DNA of 64,000 nt from Aptenodytes patagonicus (Eukaryota; Chordata; Aves; Sphenisciformes; Spheniscidae), in NCBI RefSeq assembly GCF_965638725.1, contig NC_134963.1:15156501-15220500 (forward strand). Direction: 5' to 3'. Both the position numbers and the translations under genes were made by a program. Positions 48,723 to 61,716 of this stretch are shown here, one piece after another. The first letter of the stretch is position 1, and every line of letters begins with the position of its first letter. The notes beneath the pieces are model-generated. The model was not told the DNA's origin and searched no databases. It saw only the letters and a program-made list of their open reading frames with translations.

Positions 48723-49160
48723 GTGAGGGGTCTGGAGAACAAGTCTGATGAGGAGCGGCTGAGGGAACTGGGGTTGTTTAGCCTGGAGAAAAGGAGGCTG
48801 AGGGGAGACCTCATCGCTCTCTACAACTACCTGCAAGGAGGTTGTAGCGAGGTGGGGGTCGGTCTCTTCTCCCAAGTAACAAGCGATAGGACGAGAGGAA
48901 ACGGCCTCAAGTTGCGCCAGGGGAAGTTTAGATTGGACCTGAGGTAAAATGTCTTTACTGAAGGAGTGATTAAACATTGGAACAGGCTGCCCAGGACAGT
49001 GGTGGAGTCCCCATCCCTGGAGGTATTTAAAAGACATGTAGATGCGGCGCTTAGGGACATGGTTTAGTGGGCATGGTGGTGTTGGGTCGATGGTTGGACT
49101 CGATGATCTTAGAGGTCTTTTCCAACCTTAATGATTCTATGATTCTGTGATTCTATGATT
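48723..49160 (+). repeat. CR1 retroposon 3' end, plus strand
   Basis: This is a well-preserved CR1 tail. It starts near GGTCTGGAGAACAAGTCTGA, passes through GAGGAGCGGCTGAGGGAACT and GAACAGGCTGCCCAGG, and ends in the diagnostic ATTCTATG-type repeats at 49132-49158. It is 5'-truncated like most CR1 copies and looks younger than the copy beside it. Confidence 0.93.
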
Positions 49161-52100
49161 AATAAAATATGATTAAAGCAGGGGTCTCCTCTGCCCTCCC
49201 TCATCTCCCTGCCCCCCCCCCCCCCCAGCCGTCCCTCTTCCATCTCCCCTGGAAGAGACAAGGCCAGAAGCAAAACCCCAGCGCTGGGTCGAACCGAGAC
49301 CTTTCCAGGGAGCACCGCAGGGCTGTGCACAGTCGCCGGCAGAGAAGCATTTCGGAGATGGGGATGCATGGAAGGGCACCCCGGCATGCTGGCAGACAGC
49401 AGGAGCAAAGCCCGGCTCCCACAAGTCCCCAACACCCTCTGAACCACAGCACCGTCAAAGTATTAAAGTTTTCCGGGCAGGAAACTTGCTCCTCTTTGTT
49501 TTCCTGGCCGAAAGCCCCCCCCTTTACATAAATCAGCCCAGGCTCTTTCAGCATGGCTCTCACGGAGAGGTTGATTTATTTGGGAGCAACACAGGGAGTT
49601 TCCAGATTAACACTAATTGCTCTCCCAAATTACTTAATAGTTTAAATTGCAGTCCTCTCTTTGGAAATCATCTCAGACAGCTCAATAAAAAACTATCGTC
49701 GAAGAGACAACTGCAAATTGATAAAGTCTTTGAGACGAGGCTAATATCATTGCTGTCTGGCAAATTTATTAATCTGAAACAAAACGAGGAGGATAAACAC
49801 CCTCGCTCGGTGAGGAAGACACCGCCTGCTACCAAGTTGCTTAATTTTCTCTTCCAGAGATGCTCTTATTACTTGGAGAGAGCCACAACACTGCTGAAAC
49901 AAGGCAGCCGACTGCAACGCCTGCAAATAAATAGCACCACCCTTTTCCTCGCAGAGAAAAAACAACATTTAAAAAAAATATAATAAATATATTTTAAAAG
50001 AAAATATTATAATAATAATAATGCGAATGCTTGTGCTAGTTATGACGGGAGGCAGGGGCTAGTGCTCCCCCCCGGGGGGGCTGCTGGGGGCCGGTGTGGA
50101 TGCAGGAGCCAGCTGGCGGCCACCAAGCTCCTGCGGGGTTGAAATTGTCACCCAGGAGGGGAGGGGAAAACTTGTTTCATTTTGGCTGTTTCCCAATTTC
50201 TCAGCCCCTCCGGGGGCAGGAGATGCGATGTGGCTGGCAGGGGAGGGTGAGGGAGGGTGGAGGGGAGGGGAGGCGAGGGCAGGGCTGGGAGGTGCACGAG
50301 GGAGAGCCAGATGTGTGCGCGGGGGGCTCAGCATCCTCCTGCTGCGGGTAAAGGGGGGACTGCTGGAGACACCAGCGGGGACACAACCCCGTCAAGGAGG
50401 CTTAAAACAGCCTAAAAGCGCAGGACCAAGAGGGTGGGTGCAAAGGAAGCACCAGGGTGGTTTGGGGGGATGCTGACCAGGACAGATATCACCAGCACAC
50501 TGGGAGCATCCCCTCTGCTGTGCAATATTTTGGGGTCACGCTACAGCCCGGGAAGACGTGTACCCAGGGTCAGGGAAGACCTCAGCGCCAGCAGGGTGGT
50601 GGCCAAGCTCACCATCCCGGGGTGACCCCACTTGCTCGCCAGGACCCTGCACGCCCTGCTCACAGCCAGCCGAGCCCCTGCTCCTCCCCACGGCATACTC
50701 CGCTCCCTGGGGCCAAGCGAGTTGCTCATTTCCACTGTTTTTAAAACCATTTTTGGAAGGTTTGGCCGGAGGGTGTTGGGGCAACAGGGTGTTCGCTGAC
50801 ACCGGCTGATGGGCAGCAGCTCAGACTCATTTGCCTGTAACACAACCCCCATCCACGCCAGGTCCCCTCTGGCCCCCGGCACAGGGCATCACATCAACAA
50901 CCACAGCAAGAAGCTCCTCGGCGGGTGGTGGAAGAGGCTTAGATGCAACGTGCTCAAAGAAGAGGGGAAAAAAACCCCAACTCTTTTCCCGGAGAGTGGT
51001 GCGGGAGCGAGGGGGTTACCGGGAGCCGCTGCCCAGCACGGTGCCAGGAGCCACGGGGATTTGAGAGAAAGCCCGGCCGATGGCTGCCATCTGCTCCTGG
51101 CACCTCGTGCCACTGCCGGAGCCTGAAAGCACACGAGTGCATGGAGAAAACAAACCGCAGCCAGCCCTGCTCCCCGCCGCGGCCGGCCAAAAGCAGCCGG
51201 CAGCCCTGTGAGCCTGCACTGGTGGGCTCGGTGCAGGCAGGGGGGAGTTGCAGGCAGCTGGGGCATGGCTGGGCAGCGAGAAGCAGCGGCATGGCCTGCT
51301 CGGGCCAAGCTGCCGAAACCCTTTGGGGCGTTTAAAGGGCTGCGAAACGCTGCCCGCGTTGGTGGCTTCACAGCCGGGGACATGTCCCCCCATCCCTCGC
51401 GGGATGGCCGGTGGCGGTGAGGCTGGGGGAAGCAGCAGGAGGGACAGGGAGCGGCTGGAGGGACGCTGTGGGGTTCCCCATGCGGGGGCTGCCCAGCCCC
51501 CCCGACTTTTGCTGCCCAAGGATGCACCGACAGCATCGGTTCTCTGCGCCCACGGTGGCGGAAACACCAATGGCGAGAGATAACCTCGGGCAGGGGCTCA
51601 TCCTCCTGAGGCCATGCAGAAGCTCCTGGGGCTACAGCCGAGGGAGGGATGTGGCAGCGGAGCCTGCGCTAAAGGGCACTCGCACGGCGACCCGCGGGGC
51701 CGCGGCTTTGATGCCCCCCCCCCGGCCGGGGGGGAACAGCAGCGTGGAGATCCATCCCCATCCCTCCGGGAAGGCGTCCAAGGGAGCCAGCTTGGCAAAG
51801 CAGCCAATTAAAGCAAGAAACAAGCAAGCGGCGAGCGCCGGCACGCAGCCTCGGCTGCCGCGGCCGGGTGGCCTCCGAGCAGCGGGGGAGAGCGGCCGAG
51901 TTTCCTGACCCACATCCCAACCCCCCCTCGGGGCTCGGCAAAAGAAAAACCCTTTAAGGAAAAAGAGAGAGGGGAAAAAAAAAAAAGTCTCATTCATCAT
52001 TCAGCCTCTGTTTGTTTTCTGCACTCCACTAAGCTCAAACAAGCAAAACAGATTAGCTGGGCTCATTTGTTTCCTACTTAATTACACCTCTTCGCTGCTG

Positions 52101-52202
52101 ATGTAATATTTCAAGATTGGGGTTGCTAAGGCTGAAAATCCACCTGCCCCCCTCCCACACCCACCTTGGCTTTTCATTCCCATAATGAAAAAGCCCAGAT
52201 GG

Positions 52203-52226
52203 TTTTTTTTTTTTTTTTTTTTTTTT
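52203..52226 (+). repeat. Poly-T run, 24 bases
   Basis: A pure T run. No retroposed sequence or target-site duplication is recognised beside it, so it may be a simple slippage tract. Confidence 0.9.
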
Positions 52227-55200
52227 GCAAAAACCCCTCTAATTATTGAGGAATTCAACGCTCTGAATTCAGAAGCTGCCAGCAAGTGCTCAGGTTGTCA
52301 GAAGCAGATGGACGGCAGCTCCAGCTTTTGATCACAGTCTCCGAACCCCTCCCCGAAAAACAGGGGGGGGGGAGGGGGAGGGGGGTAAGGACCCCACATC
52401 TGCAGCCGCACGCGGCCCCAGATAACTTTAGTCATTCCCCCCCCCCCCCCCCAAGGATTGCTTTGGCATCAATAGGACTTCCCAGGAAGCCGGAGCAGCT
52501 GCGTGCCGACGCAGTTTGCAGGATGAGGTCCTTGCCGGAGGAAGGAGTGCACGCCTCCCCCCAGAAACTGCTGCGCAGGCTGGAGGTGCCTCCCCTCCCC
52601 TTCAGCTGCTTTTCTTCCTCCCTTCCCCAGGCCCCGCGGCCGCCCCTCTGTGCCCCACATCGCTTCGCCCATGCTAACGTGTGCCGAAAATTTGCTGTGG
52701 TTAATCAAGGCAGAGCACGCCTTGCCAGCCCGTGGCACGTAGGAGAAGCTAAAGGTCCCAAAAGAGCAGCAAGATGCACGTGGGAGGGATTTTTAAGGCT
52801 TCCAGTGCATAAAGCGGTACTGCGGACCCCAGCTCATCGGCCCGCTGAGCCGGGAGGGAGCTGCCGACCTCCTGCTCCAGCCAAAGGGATCTTGACGGCA
52901 GCACCGGCCCCCAGCCCGCCGTGAAAAGGCCAAGTTTGCACCCAAGGGGTGTAACAAGTGAAGCACCCGGAGGGTTAGAGACGAGAAGTGATCCCCCTGC
53001 GATTCCCAGGCTAAGGGAGCAGCAGGGGACGGGGAGGTGGGGGAGAGCTGACCCCATGATCCCAGCCCAAATAAACCACGGTGCTCCCATGCCTGGAAAC
53101 CTCCCAGTTGGTTGGGACCCAAAGACGGTCGCACACACACACCCCCCCGGCCATGCAAAGCCACTCCGAGCCTCCCCCCTGCCACTCCACAGCCAGACCC
53201 CCCAGGTGTCCCCGCTGCCCCCAGCCTCACTTGTGTCCGGAGAGAGCCGGGCATCGGGCATCGTGCCCCGCTTGCCCCCGCCGCAGATGCTGCTTGGCCG
53301 AGGCCCCGCTCCCCCCCACCCCCACTTGCAGGATTTCAGCCCCAAAAGAAAGAGCAAACAAAAGGTACACACCGACTCCATCGCTCCGGAGCCGTCCGAG
53401 AGGCGGGGGGCTGGCCGGAGCAGGGGGAGAGAAAGGGCTTTGCTTGCAGTGGAGCAGGCGGAGGGGACGGTGGAACCGCAGGAGGGCTGCGTGCGCGATG
53501 CCGAGCCGGCTGCGCGGCCCCAGCCAGCTTTCCCACGGTGGCATTCGCCCTCGCCGGGGCCCAGCAGTGTCCCCGTCCCCTCCCCAGGCCATGCTCAGCA
53601 CCGTGCAGCTCTCCCAGGACCCGCTCTGCCCATCACCCCAGCCAGGGCATCCCCTTGGGCTCCCCAGGGTTGGGAGAGGGGGAAATTGCTCGTGGTTTTG
53701 GGTGACCAAAATACCCGCGGGGCACCCAGCACCAGCGCAGCCGCAGAGTCCGCAGCAGTGACCGGCGGCTGACAGAGGAGTTTAGTTATTCAATAACTTT
53801 TAACCTCCCCAGGTGGAAGCTGCTCTAAGCCTGCCTAATCACACAAGCTGCTTTTTCCAGCTAATTTTCAGGCATTTAGTGGTTTAGGATCTGTCTCTCC
53901 CTTGTACCGACTGGTGGGGTTGGGAGGAGGGAGGGCAAGGATGAGAGAAAGCAACAGCTTTGGGTTCAAAACACCCGACTAATGGGAAAAATTAGAAGGA
54001 GAAAGCCCAGCAGACCCTCACTGCTGCAGAAAAAGGCTGCAGCAGGTTGTCCCCTGCTTCCCGGGGACACGTGCACAGGGGATCGGGCCCTTCCCCTCTG
54101 CAAAATGCTTTTGCCAAAGCAGAACAAGGTGCAGAGGCACGGAAAAGGCTGTTTCCACACCACAGCCAGGGCAAACAAGGCTCTTTTTGCCTTAAACTCA
54201 GGGAATTGTATAAGTCTATAGGGAAGGAGCTGGTTTTTTAACCCACTCCCAGAAGAGCACGCAAGGAGCTCTCGTCCTTGATGCAGCAGTGGGGTTTTGT
54301 TTGAACTTCACCTCCCCTGCTCAGTCGGGAGATAACGGGTCTTTCCGGGCATCTTGAAGGGTTTTGCATCGATTTTTCTCAGCTACAAACTGAGGGAGAG
54401 CAGAAAGGCACATGCAGGCTCCTTACCACGACTTCAGCCCCTGAGTGCTGCAAAGTCAGGTGTGCCCAGAGAATTAGGATGCATCCGAGGGCTGCTGCGT
54501 TAATTAAACCAGCGCTTCGAGATTAAATCATCACCAGGGACCCTGTTGTCTCCTGTCCCCTTCCAATTGCCCCATCCAGCCTCCGCCCAGCAATGGGAGA
54601 GCTGCACCTTGATTCAGTGTCAGGTTCAGCTGCTGCAAAGCCCCTGAGCTTCCCCAGCTCAGCTGATGCAGAGGCAATTTCCTTCTTTAAGTTTAAGAGA
54701 CTTTAACCCCAAGCGAGAGCCCTCCAGCCCCGAGCAGGGAGGGGTGCGCTTGACCCGCATATTGCGCCAGCACGAACGTGGCTGTCTTGCCCAGAAGCCT
54801 CAGCTCAACCCCAAGGAACCCAAACCTTGTAAAATAAAAACAGTTTTCAAAAGTGACATCCTGCCCTGATTGCTGTCAACACCTACAGATCAGGTCCCTG
54901 CTGTACTTCACATGAGTCCTTCCCACCCCAAGGCGACTCGGATGCTGCTCATGAGAGCAGGAATGTTGTCCTGCATGCCCTCCAGTTGCTCACTCTTTGC
55001 CTGCAAAACCCCGCTTTTACCCAGCTGCGAGCAGTTTAACCCGGCATTTTCCTCTTCCAAAGCCCGAGTCCGTCCCTACTGCTCTGCACCGGGGCCATTT
55101 TACCAACAAGTCTCCATGAGAAAGACTTTTGAGCAGCCACCTCGCAGCAGAGGCATCGGGGCAGTTCCGTGTTTCTGCCTTCAAACCCCCAGTTGCAGCT

Positions 55201-58200
55201 TCCCAGCTCAGGCTGGGGGAGAAGCAGGATCCATCCCTGCACATCAACCGGCTTCATGGAAACAAGGTGGAGGCAGGTGGAAAAGATGCTGCGCACTGAT
55301 TTACAGGAAATGTTTTATAATCGACTACAGGCATTTAGAGAAGGGGCTTGGACATCTCCAGCGGTGCAGGAGGAAGCCCTGGAGGGATGCCCTGGGGCTG
55401 CAGCCAGACGGGAACAGGCAGCAGCTCCCGCTGGGGCAATTGTTATTTTATCAGCTTCCCAAGTGTTTGAAGGCAAGCCCTTTGCCTTCCCCACCTTATT
55501 TCTGCAGGCAAGAGTGTTTTGAGCCTCCGCAACGGTTTGCATCTGCCCCTTTAGGAGCTGAGCACGACCTTCCCAGCCACTCAGCCCCCAAATTCCCCTC
55601 CACCAAGCACAACGGGCACCCCAGCATGTAGCTCGTGGCACGTGTCTCCACAGCAGGGCCCCATCCAGCATCGCCCCAAGCCCTTGTGCCAGCCCTGGCA
55701 CGCACGGACACAGCCCGGGGTCTCAACCCACCAGCCCCAGCCCAGCCCTCGCTCACCGCTGGGTCCGGGGACAGCCGCAGCGTTGTTCCCCTGAGAAAAA
55801 CAGTCCCACAGGTGCTCCCTGGGAGGCTGTGGCCGAGCCGCTCCCCTGCACCCACCAAGTGTGAGCAAGCAGCACCCAGGGGCCCCTCTCCTCCCAGATG
55901 CATTGTATTTAAGGTGTGGGAGAAAGCGTTGATAATGGGGCAATCCATTTTCCTCCCAGCACCCGAGGCAGGTTTGCTCCAAGCCAAGCCCAGGGGCAGG
56001 ACCTGAGGGAAACTGCTGAGAGTGTTTGCCCAGCCACAGAGCAAGGGGTCCCCGCTGCCAAAGTCTTCCTCTCCCCTGCCCGGAACCTCTCCGCATCCCT
56101 AGGGATACAAACAGGATTCATGATGCGTAGGCTGGAGAGCCAACGCCACCTGGCAGAGCCATGGTTTGGTTGATGGACCAGCATGGATACGCTGCCGTAA
56201 ATGCAAAACAAACTCAGAAGCAGCCCAACGTGTTGTTTTTTTGGGGGGCTCTGGGTAGGGAGCAGGGACCGATCACCACATGGTAGGATGCCATGGGCTA
56301 ATCTGAGCAGCAAACCCCCCGTGCAAAGGTTAAGCAAGGATCCATCCCCACCCAGGATGCTGGAAAATGGGTTGCACGGAGCAAGCAGCTGAAAATAAGA
56401 GTATATTAGTTAGATCCTAAAAAAAAGAAGCAGCATAGCCAGGCTGAGGAAGGACCCATTGCTCCAAGGATGACTTTACCACACACACACACAGTTGCAA
56501 GCACTATCACCCATTGGATTTGCAGGCCTGAAAATAGCTGCCAGCGAGTGAAACCCAACCTGGGGCTCGGCCGCCGCAGCGGCACCGCTCTAATCTCAGT
56601 GTCCACGAGCTTGGGGGTGGCCGTCCCCTCCCGTGTCCCCGCAGTTACGGGGCAGCGGCCAAGGCCATGAGAGCCTGTTGGTGCAACGTCAGCTCGATGG
56701 TGCCAGCAGACACAGATGGACAGCCGGTCCCCAAGCTTGGGGCATCCCCAAGCACCTGTGGCCACAGCGGCCAGCAAACCAAGCGCTGCAAAAGCACCCC
56801 AAGATAAATAGGTATCTATGGAGCATGATTTTCCAAGAGACCTTCACAAATCCCCCTGTGAGCTTCTAGAGCTGCTGCATGACTGGGTGTAAACATGGTA
56901 AGACCGGTGCAGAAGGAGCCGCGTCCCTTTGCCCCACAGAAGGGCTCTATTGCCCCAGCAGATCACAGCTAGTGTGGGTTTCCCCTGCAGATGGAGGGGA
57001 GAGCCCGGGAAGGATCCCTGGCCCAGCCATCCCTCTGCCCCGGCCGTGTGGAGGTGTGGGCAGAAGCGCTTGCTTTCACACTCACGGGAAAAAATGGTTT
57101 CTGGTCCCCCGTGCAGCACCCCGGCGTTCCCAGAAAGCAAACCCGCCCAGGCACCCTGTGCTGGCAGGCTCTGCCCGGGTCTGGCTGCCTGCGGCCAGCC
57201 AAGCTCGGGATGGTGCCCTCGCCCTGCCTATTGCCGTGGGGCTGGAGGAGACTGCGGGGGGCAGCACCCAGCTGAGCTCTCCCCCCAGGGGCTGCTGGCC
57301 GAGGAGGAAGGGAGGAGAGGCCGAAGGCTTTACCCACAGTACCTGGTACCAGCCAGGTTGCTGGGCTGTTTCTCTCCACCAGCTAGAAATGGGGATGTGG
57401 AGCCAGTGGGTGCCGCAGAGCATCCCTACCCTGCGCCTGCCATTGGGATGGGGGCACAGGGTCTTCCTCATGCCCTCTGGAGACCCATGGTGATGCCTGG
57501 CACCCTGAAGTGCCCGAAAAGGTCAGCCTGCGCCCCAGTGGGATGACCTCTCCTCCAGCTCTCTCGGTGCCAGCGGCCCAAATGCCACCTGGATGAGCAC
57601 AGCCCTCCAGGTGCCTCGGCACAAACTCTGGGCTGCAGAGTTATTTTCAGAAGGGACGTTCGGCACCACGGTCCCATCTCCACACCACAGGGACCTCACA
57701 GCACACCCAACGGCAAGGGGGTGCCCTGACTCCCCCCCCCCCCAGGTCCAGGGTTTGCTGCACAGACACAGAAAGCTGCCCTGTCCCCACAAAACACAGA
57801 ATACATAAATAGCTGCGAGGCATGGGAAAGCCTTCAGCCAGTTTTTCTACCTGGTGCTGCTGAGGACACGGCTCTTTAACCCTCAGAGGAAGCTGCAGGT
57901 GTGAAGTTTAGGGCAAAAAGCTGGGAATTAGGAATTGCTGCTCCTTCCCAGGGCTGCCAGGAGGAAAGGGTCCTGTGCTGGGAGCCAAGCAGGAGCTCAC
58001 ATAACATCTCCGGGCACAGGGCAAGGCAGCTGGGGCTCAGGTTTCTGTCCCGGAGGGCAGCATAAAAATAGAGGTGAGGAAAGGAAATCTGCTGAGCAAT
58101 GGGACAGCAGGACCACGAGGAGCTCAGCCAGGGCAGCCCCTTCCCCAGCAGGGAAGGATAGAAACCCCAGAGCAAAGCACAAAGGGAAAGCTGGGCAGCC

Positions 58201-59727
58201 CCCTTATATGCCCTGGCTGGCATTAATCCCACTAACGAGCCAGGTCTTTCTGCAAAGCGGGATCAGCTCCGCTACGGCTCAGAGCAACAATCCTGTTAAA
58301 GGGTGGGTGGCCATGACAGAAGCGGCCAATTAGTCTGTGCATCGTCAGCCGTCCGCCCGGGGCTCCCCGTAGCCCCCGCAATGCTCTTCAGGACGTCCGT
58401 GGTGGAGCAGGCTCGGGCTGTCCCAGCGTGTCCTGCTCCGGGGGGCAGGACAGCCCTTGATGAGCTAATCAAGCCCTAACGAAGGGCTGGAGCTGGGCTT
58501 TATCCCCCAGCCCCCATGTGCGTCACCTGGGCAGGGCCCCCCCCAGTCCCTGCTAGGGTGGCTGCGGGGGGCTCAGCCCACCCCTGGCCCCCCCCAGAAG
58601 GGACCAGCCCTGTGCTCGAGCAGCGAGGGCTCATTGAGGATCCTGAGAAAGCCCAGGCGAGCCTGGGGAGGAAACATAAATTACAGCGGCCGAACAATAC
58701 CCCATTGTCGGGCACTGCCACAACCCCAGCCCGCGCCGGGGCTGCACCCGTCCCGGGGAGGACTGGCACCAGCAGGACGGTCCGGGCCCGGGTCAGTGAT
58801 GCAGGACCCCGCTAGCCCCATCCTGGCTCTGGCTGCAGCATGAGCACTGCGTTAATCTGCAGCGGTTTTCCTGCCCTGCAAACTCTGTGCAGCCCCGGCC
58901 CCTCCCGAGACCCCCCCGGCGCTGGGCTGGGACTGGTGAGAGCGCCGGCTGGGGCCACCGCCGGTTCTCACCCTCCGGGCTCAGGGCTCGGCTCCCCGCC
59001 AGCCTTTTTTTCTTCCCATTTCTGCTGATACAGAGCAGAAAGGGGAACCCAAACCCGCCGGCAGCAGACACGGTGCCTGGAGCCGTCCCTGCGGTGACAG
59101 CACGGTCCCCACAGTGGGCAGAGGCTTGTGGCCGGCGTCCAGGTCTAACAGCCGGGTGCACCATTTTGGTGCCCATGTATCTGATTTTTTAAGCTCACGT
59201 CAATAAGAGGCTTCAGCGTATGCTTAATTTTGGGAGCAGTCAAGGAAGATACATGTGTATAATAAGCCCGGAGGGAGGGTGGATCATCCAAGCAGCACCC
59301 GGGACACAGGGGGACATCTCTGAAGCCACCCTCCCTGGTGAAAACGCAGATGCCCTCTGCTCTCCTCCTTCTCTATCAAGGTAGCTGACCCCAAAAGGGT
59401 TACTAGCCCAAAGCGAACAGCCCCATTTGATGATGGTACCCTCTCACACCAGCCAGGCTGGCTGCACCCCCATTGTGCCGATGCCGCCAGCACCCAGCAC
59501 TCAAGTGGGAGCGATGCCCACCCTGAGTCCCGACCCGCGGTCCCGCAGCGTTGCCACGGGCTCGCCCGGAAGCGGCGGCAGGAGGGCTAGAGCCGGCGTC
59601 CTGGGGGTTTAGCTCCTCTTTCACTCCCTGCATTTGTTCTTCCCCTGTGAAATATTAATGGCTTGTGATTCATCAACAGCAAGAAGGAGATTACAGACAC
59701 GTGTGAGTATTCGTGTGGCTCTCCGAT

Positions 59728-59765
59728 ACACACACACACGCGCACGCGCGTATATATGCAGATAT
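59728..59765 (+). repeat. Alternating CA/CG/TA tract
   Basis: An alternating purine-pyrimidine run of mixed CA, CG and TA units. Confidence 0.85.
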
Positions 59766-61169
59766 GTATTCAGAGACGCCTCTAATCTGCCAACGCTGGT
59801 GTTAAGGCTGTTTTGGGGATATATTGCACATTTATCCCCATCCTGGTGCTGGCATCTCATTAGCCACAAGCCAGGAGCGAGCTCAGCATCCCTGCGCTGG
59901 GCTCAGCGGGGGCTCGGTGCTGCCGCCAGCGTTTCAATTAGTGGCTCTGTCCCTGGAGCACTGGAGCCACCAGGGCCGTGGCTGCCCAGTTACACACCAG
60001 TGCCAACCAGTTACGCTCCAGACTGGCTGGAGCCCTCCAGATTTACACCAGGGGAACCACCAGCAGGGTTTAACCCCCTGTTTATTGCATATATGCAAGA
60101 GATGGTGACACCGCGATGCAGCCAGCATCCCATTTAGCCTGCAAGGGAGCCAGGGGGGTGGCAAAGTCCCCGGCATGGTGAGGGCATCAAGTGGTGGCTC
60201 TTTACCCCCAAATCCCCTGTTTTTCTCTCCGCTGGGACATCCACGTCTGAACACAGCAGCCCGCTTCCACCCGGCCTCACCTTCCCCATCCTTCCCAGGA
60301 AAATCCCCCCGGCTGGTCCCACCGCCGCTCCCCGCCCGGGATGTGCCCGGTCTAATTGGTTACTGGCTCCTGCAGGCTTTGAAAGATGAAAAGCCCTTGA
60401 GAGGAGAAGTGTTGAGTGTTCATGGTTTATTAATGGTGAGCCATCGTTATTTTACCTTTCAAATGCTCAGGCAATAGCGAGGAGGGAAGGAGAGGGGGGA
60501 AGCAACACAAACCCTCTGTGATTTTCTTCTCCATCTCCTACCATCGGGTACCGCCTGCGTCAGCCCCACAAGCGAACGCCGCCGCTGCTTTCCGATGGGC
60601 TGTTTTGCAGATTTATGGTGGCCCCCCAGTAAAACAGCATGGGAGAAGCAAACAAACAAAGCAGCAGATGCGAAGAGCCTCCAGCGCTTCATCACCGGGC
60701 TCAGCTGTCCCCGCGGGGGTCCGGATGGGGAGGAGCATCCCCCCCGGCACGCACCCCACCCCGGCCCCAGCCCCTCCGCCGAGCAGAGCCGCACGGAGAT
60801 TTATCTGCTGCCCGCCCCATAATTTGCCCAACTCCCATGTTTTCGGCTGCTGCGTCTCCCTGCGTCTTCCATCCAAATGTTTGCCGTGAATTATCGTCCC
60901 CAAAGGGCTGGGCTGCGAGCTGACACGGTGGGAGAGAGGAAAAGGGGGGGTTCGGCAGCGCCGTGTTTCCCCCCTGAGCATCGCTGGACCAGAGCTTGGC
61001 AGCGAGATGCTCCCCGGGGGGTCTGATGGAGGAGAGCGGTCAAGACCCCGCCAAGGACAAATACTCCCACCCCATCACCGGGATGCGATGCCACTGTGGA
61101 GCAAGGAGAGGGCAGGGAGCGGCCGGCGGCACGGGGACGCAGAGCAGCACAGGGGTGCAATGGTTTTCA

Positions 61170-61199
61170 AAGGTTTTGTTTGTTTGTTTGTTTGTTTTA
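61170..61199 (+). repeat. (TTTG)n microsatellite
   Basis: About six TTTG units lie directly beside the minus-strand polyadenylation signal. Confidence 0.9.
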
Positions 61200-61201
61200 T
61201 T
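61196..61201 (-). terminator. Polyadenylation signal AATAAA
   Basis: A canonical AATAAA on the minus strand is preceded by AT-rich UTR-like sequence and followed by an A/C-rich stretch and then a GT-rich one. Two further minus-strand AATAAA hexamers at 60426-60431 and 60081-60086 could act as alternatives. Confidence 0.4.
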
Positions 61202-61498
61202 GGCATAAATAATTCATACACTGTCACCTCACCAAACACTGCACGAGAAACCACGGGAACAAATGGCTATCCATTTCTGCAGGTCACAGAGATTCGCACT
61301 CAGTCAGACAGCTGAAATTATAAATACTTTCTTCAAGTGTAGAAAACGTTATAAATGTTACTGTACAAATTTACATCGGGGATATCCATCGTGCCTTTCT
61401 CAGCGATTTTTTTTGTCGGTGTGTGGGTGATATTTTTTTTTGCACCAGAATCAACTGTTCTTTTCCAGTGACGAGAGTTTTGCAACAACGACAACAAA

Positions 61499-61530
61499 AT
61501 ATATATATATATATTTATGTATATATTTAT
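61499..61530. repeat. (AT)n-rich tract
   Basis: A run of AT units, partly interrupted, within the AT-rich UTR-like region. Confidence 0.9.
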
Positions 61531-61656
61531 AAAAAGAAACGGGAAAGAGGAAAAGGGAAATGAAAGTCAGCTCATTCTGCAACGGTCAGAACTAACACAG
61601 AGAAAACAAAGCAGGCCATCGAGTTCAGTTTGAAACTGTACAGGATTTAGAGCTCG

Positions 61657-61716
61657 TTATATATGTATATATCTATATACATACATATAGAGATATGTAT
61701 ATATATTTATATATAC
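61657..61716. repeat. Imperfect TATA/TACA tract with self-complementary parts
   Basis: About 60 bases made almost only of TA, TATG and TATC units, able to fold back on themselves. Confidence 0.85.

Larger units (their letters stand above)
49161..61170. other. Intergenic sequence, no gene recognised
   Basis: The sequence is mostly GC-rich with an AT-rich island at about 49.55-50.03 kb. Open frames of up to 283 codons (52921-53772) follow base composition and overlap on several frames. Simple repeats and a 24-base T run are listed separately. Confidence 0.6.

Noticed and set aside
52921..53772. A 283-codon plus-strand open frame
   Set aside because: Proline-, serine- and arginine-rich composition with long open frames in the other frames too; typical of GC-rich non-coding DNA.
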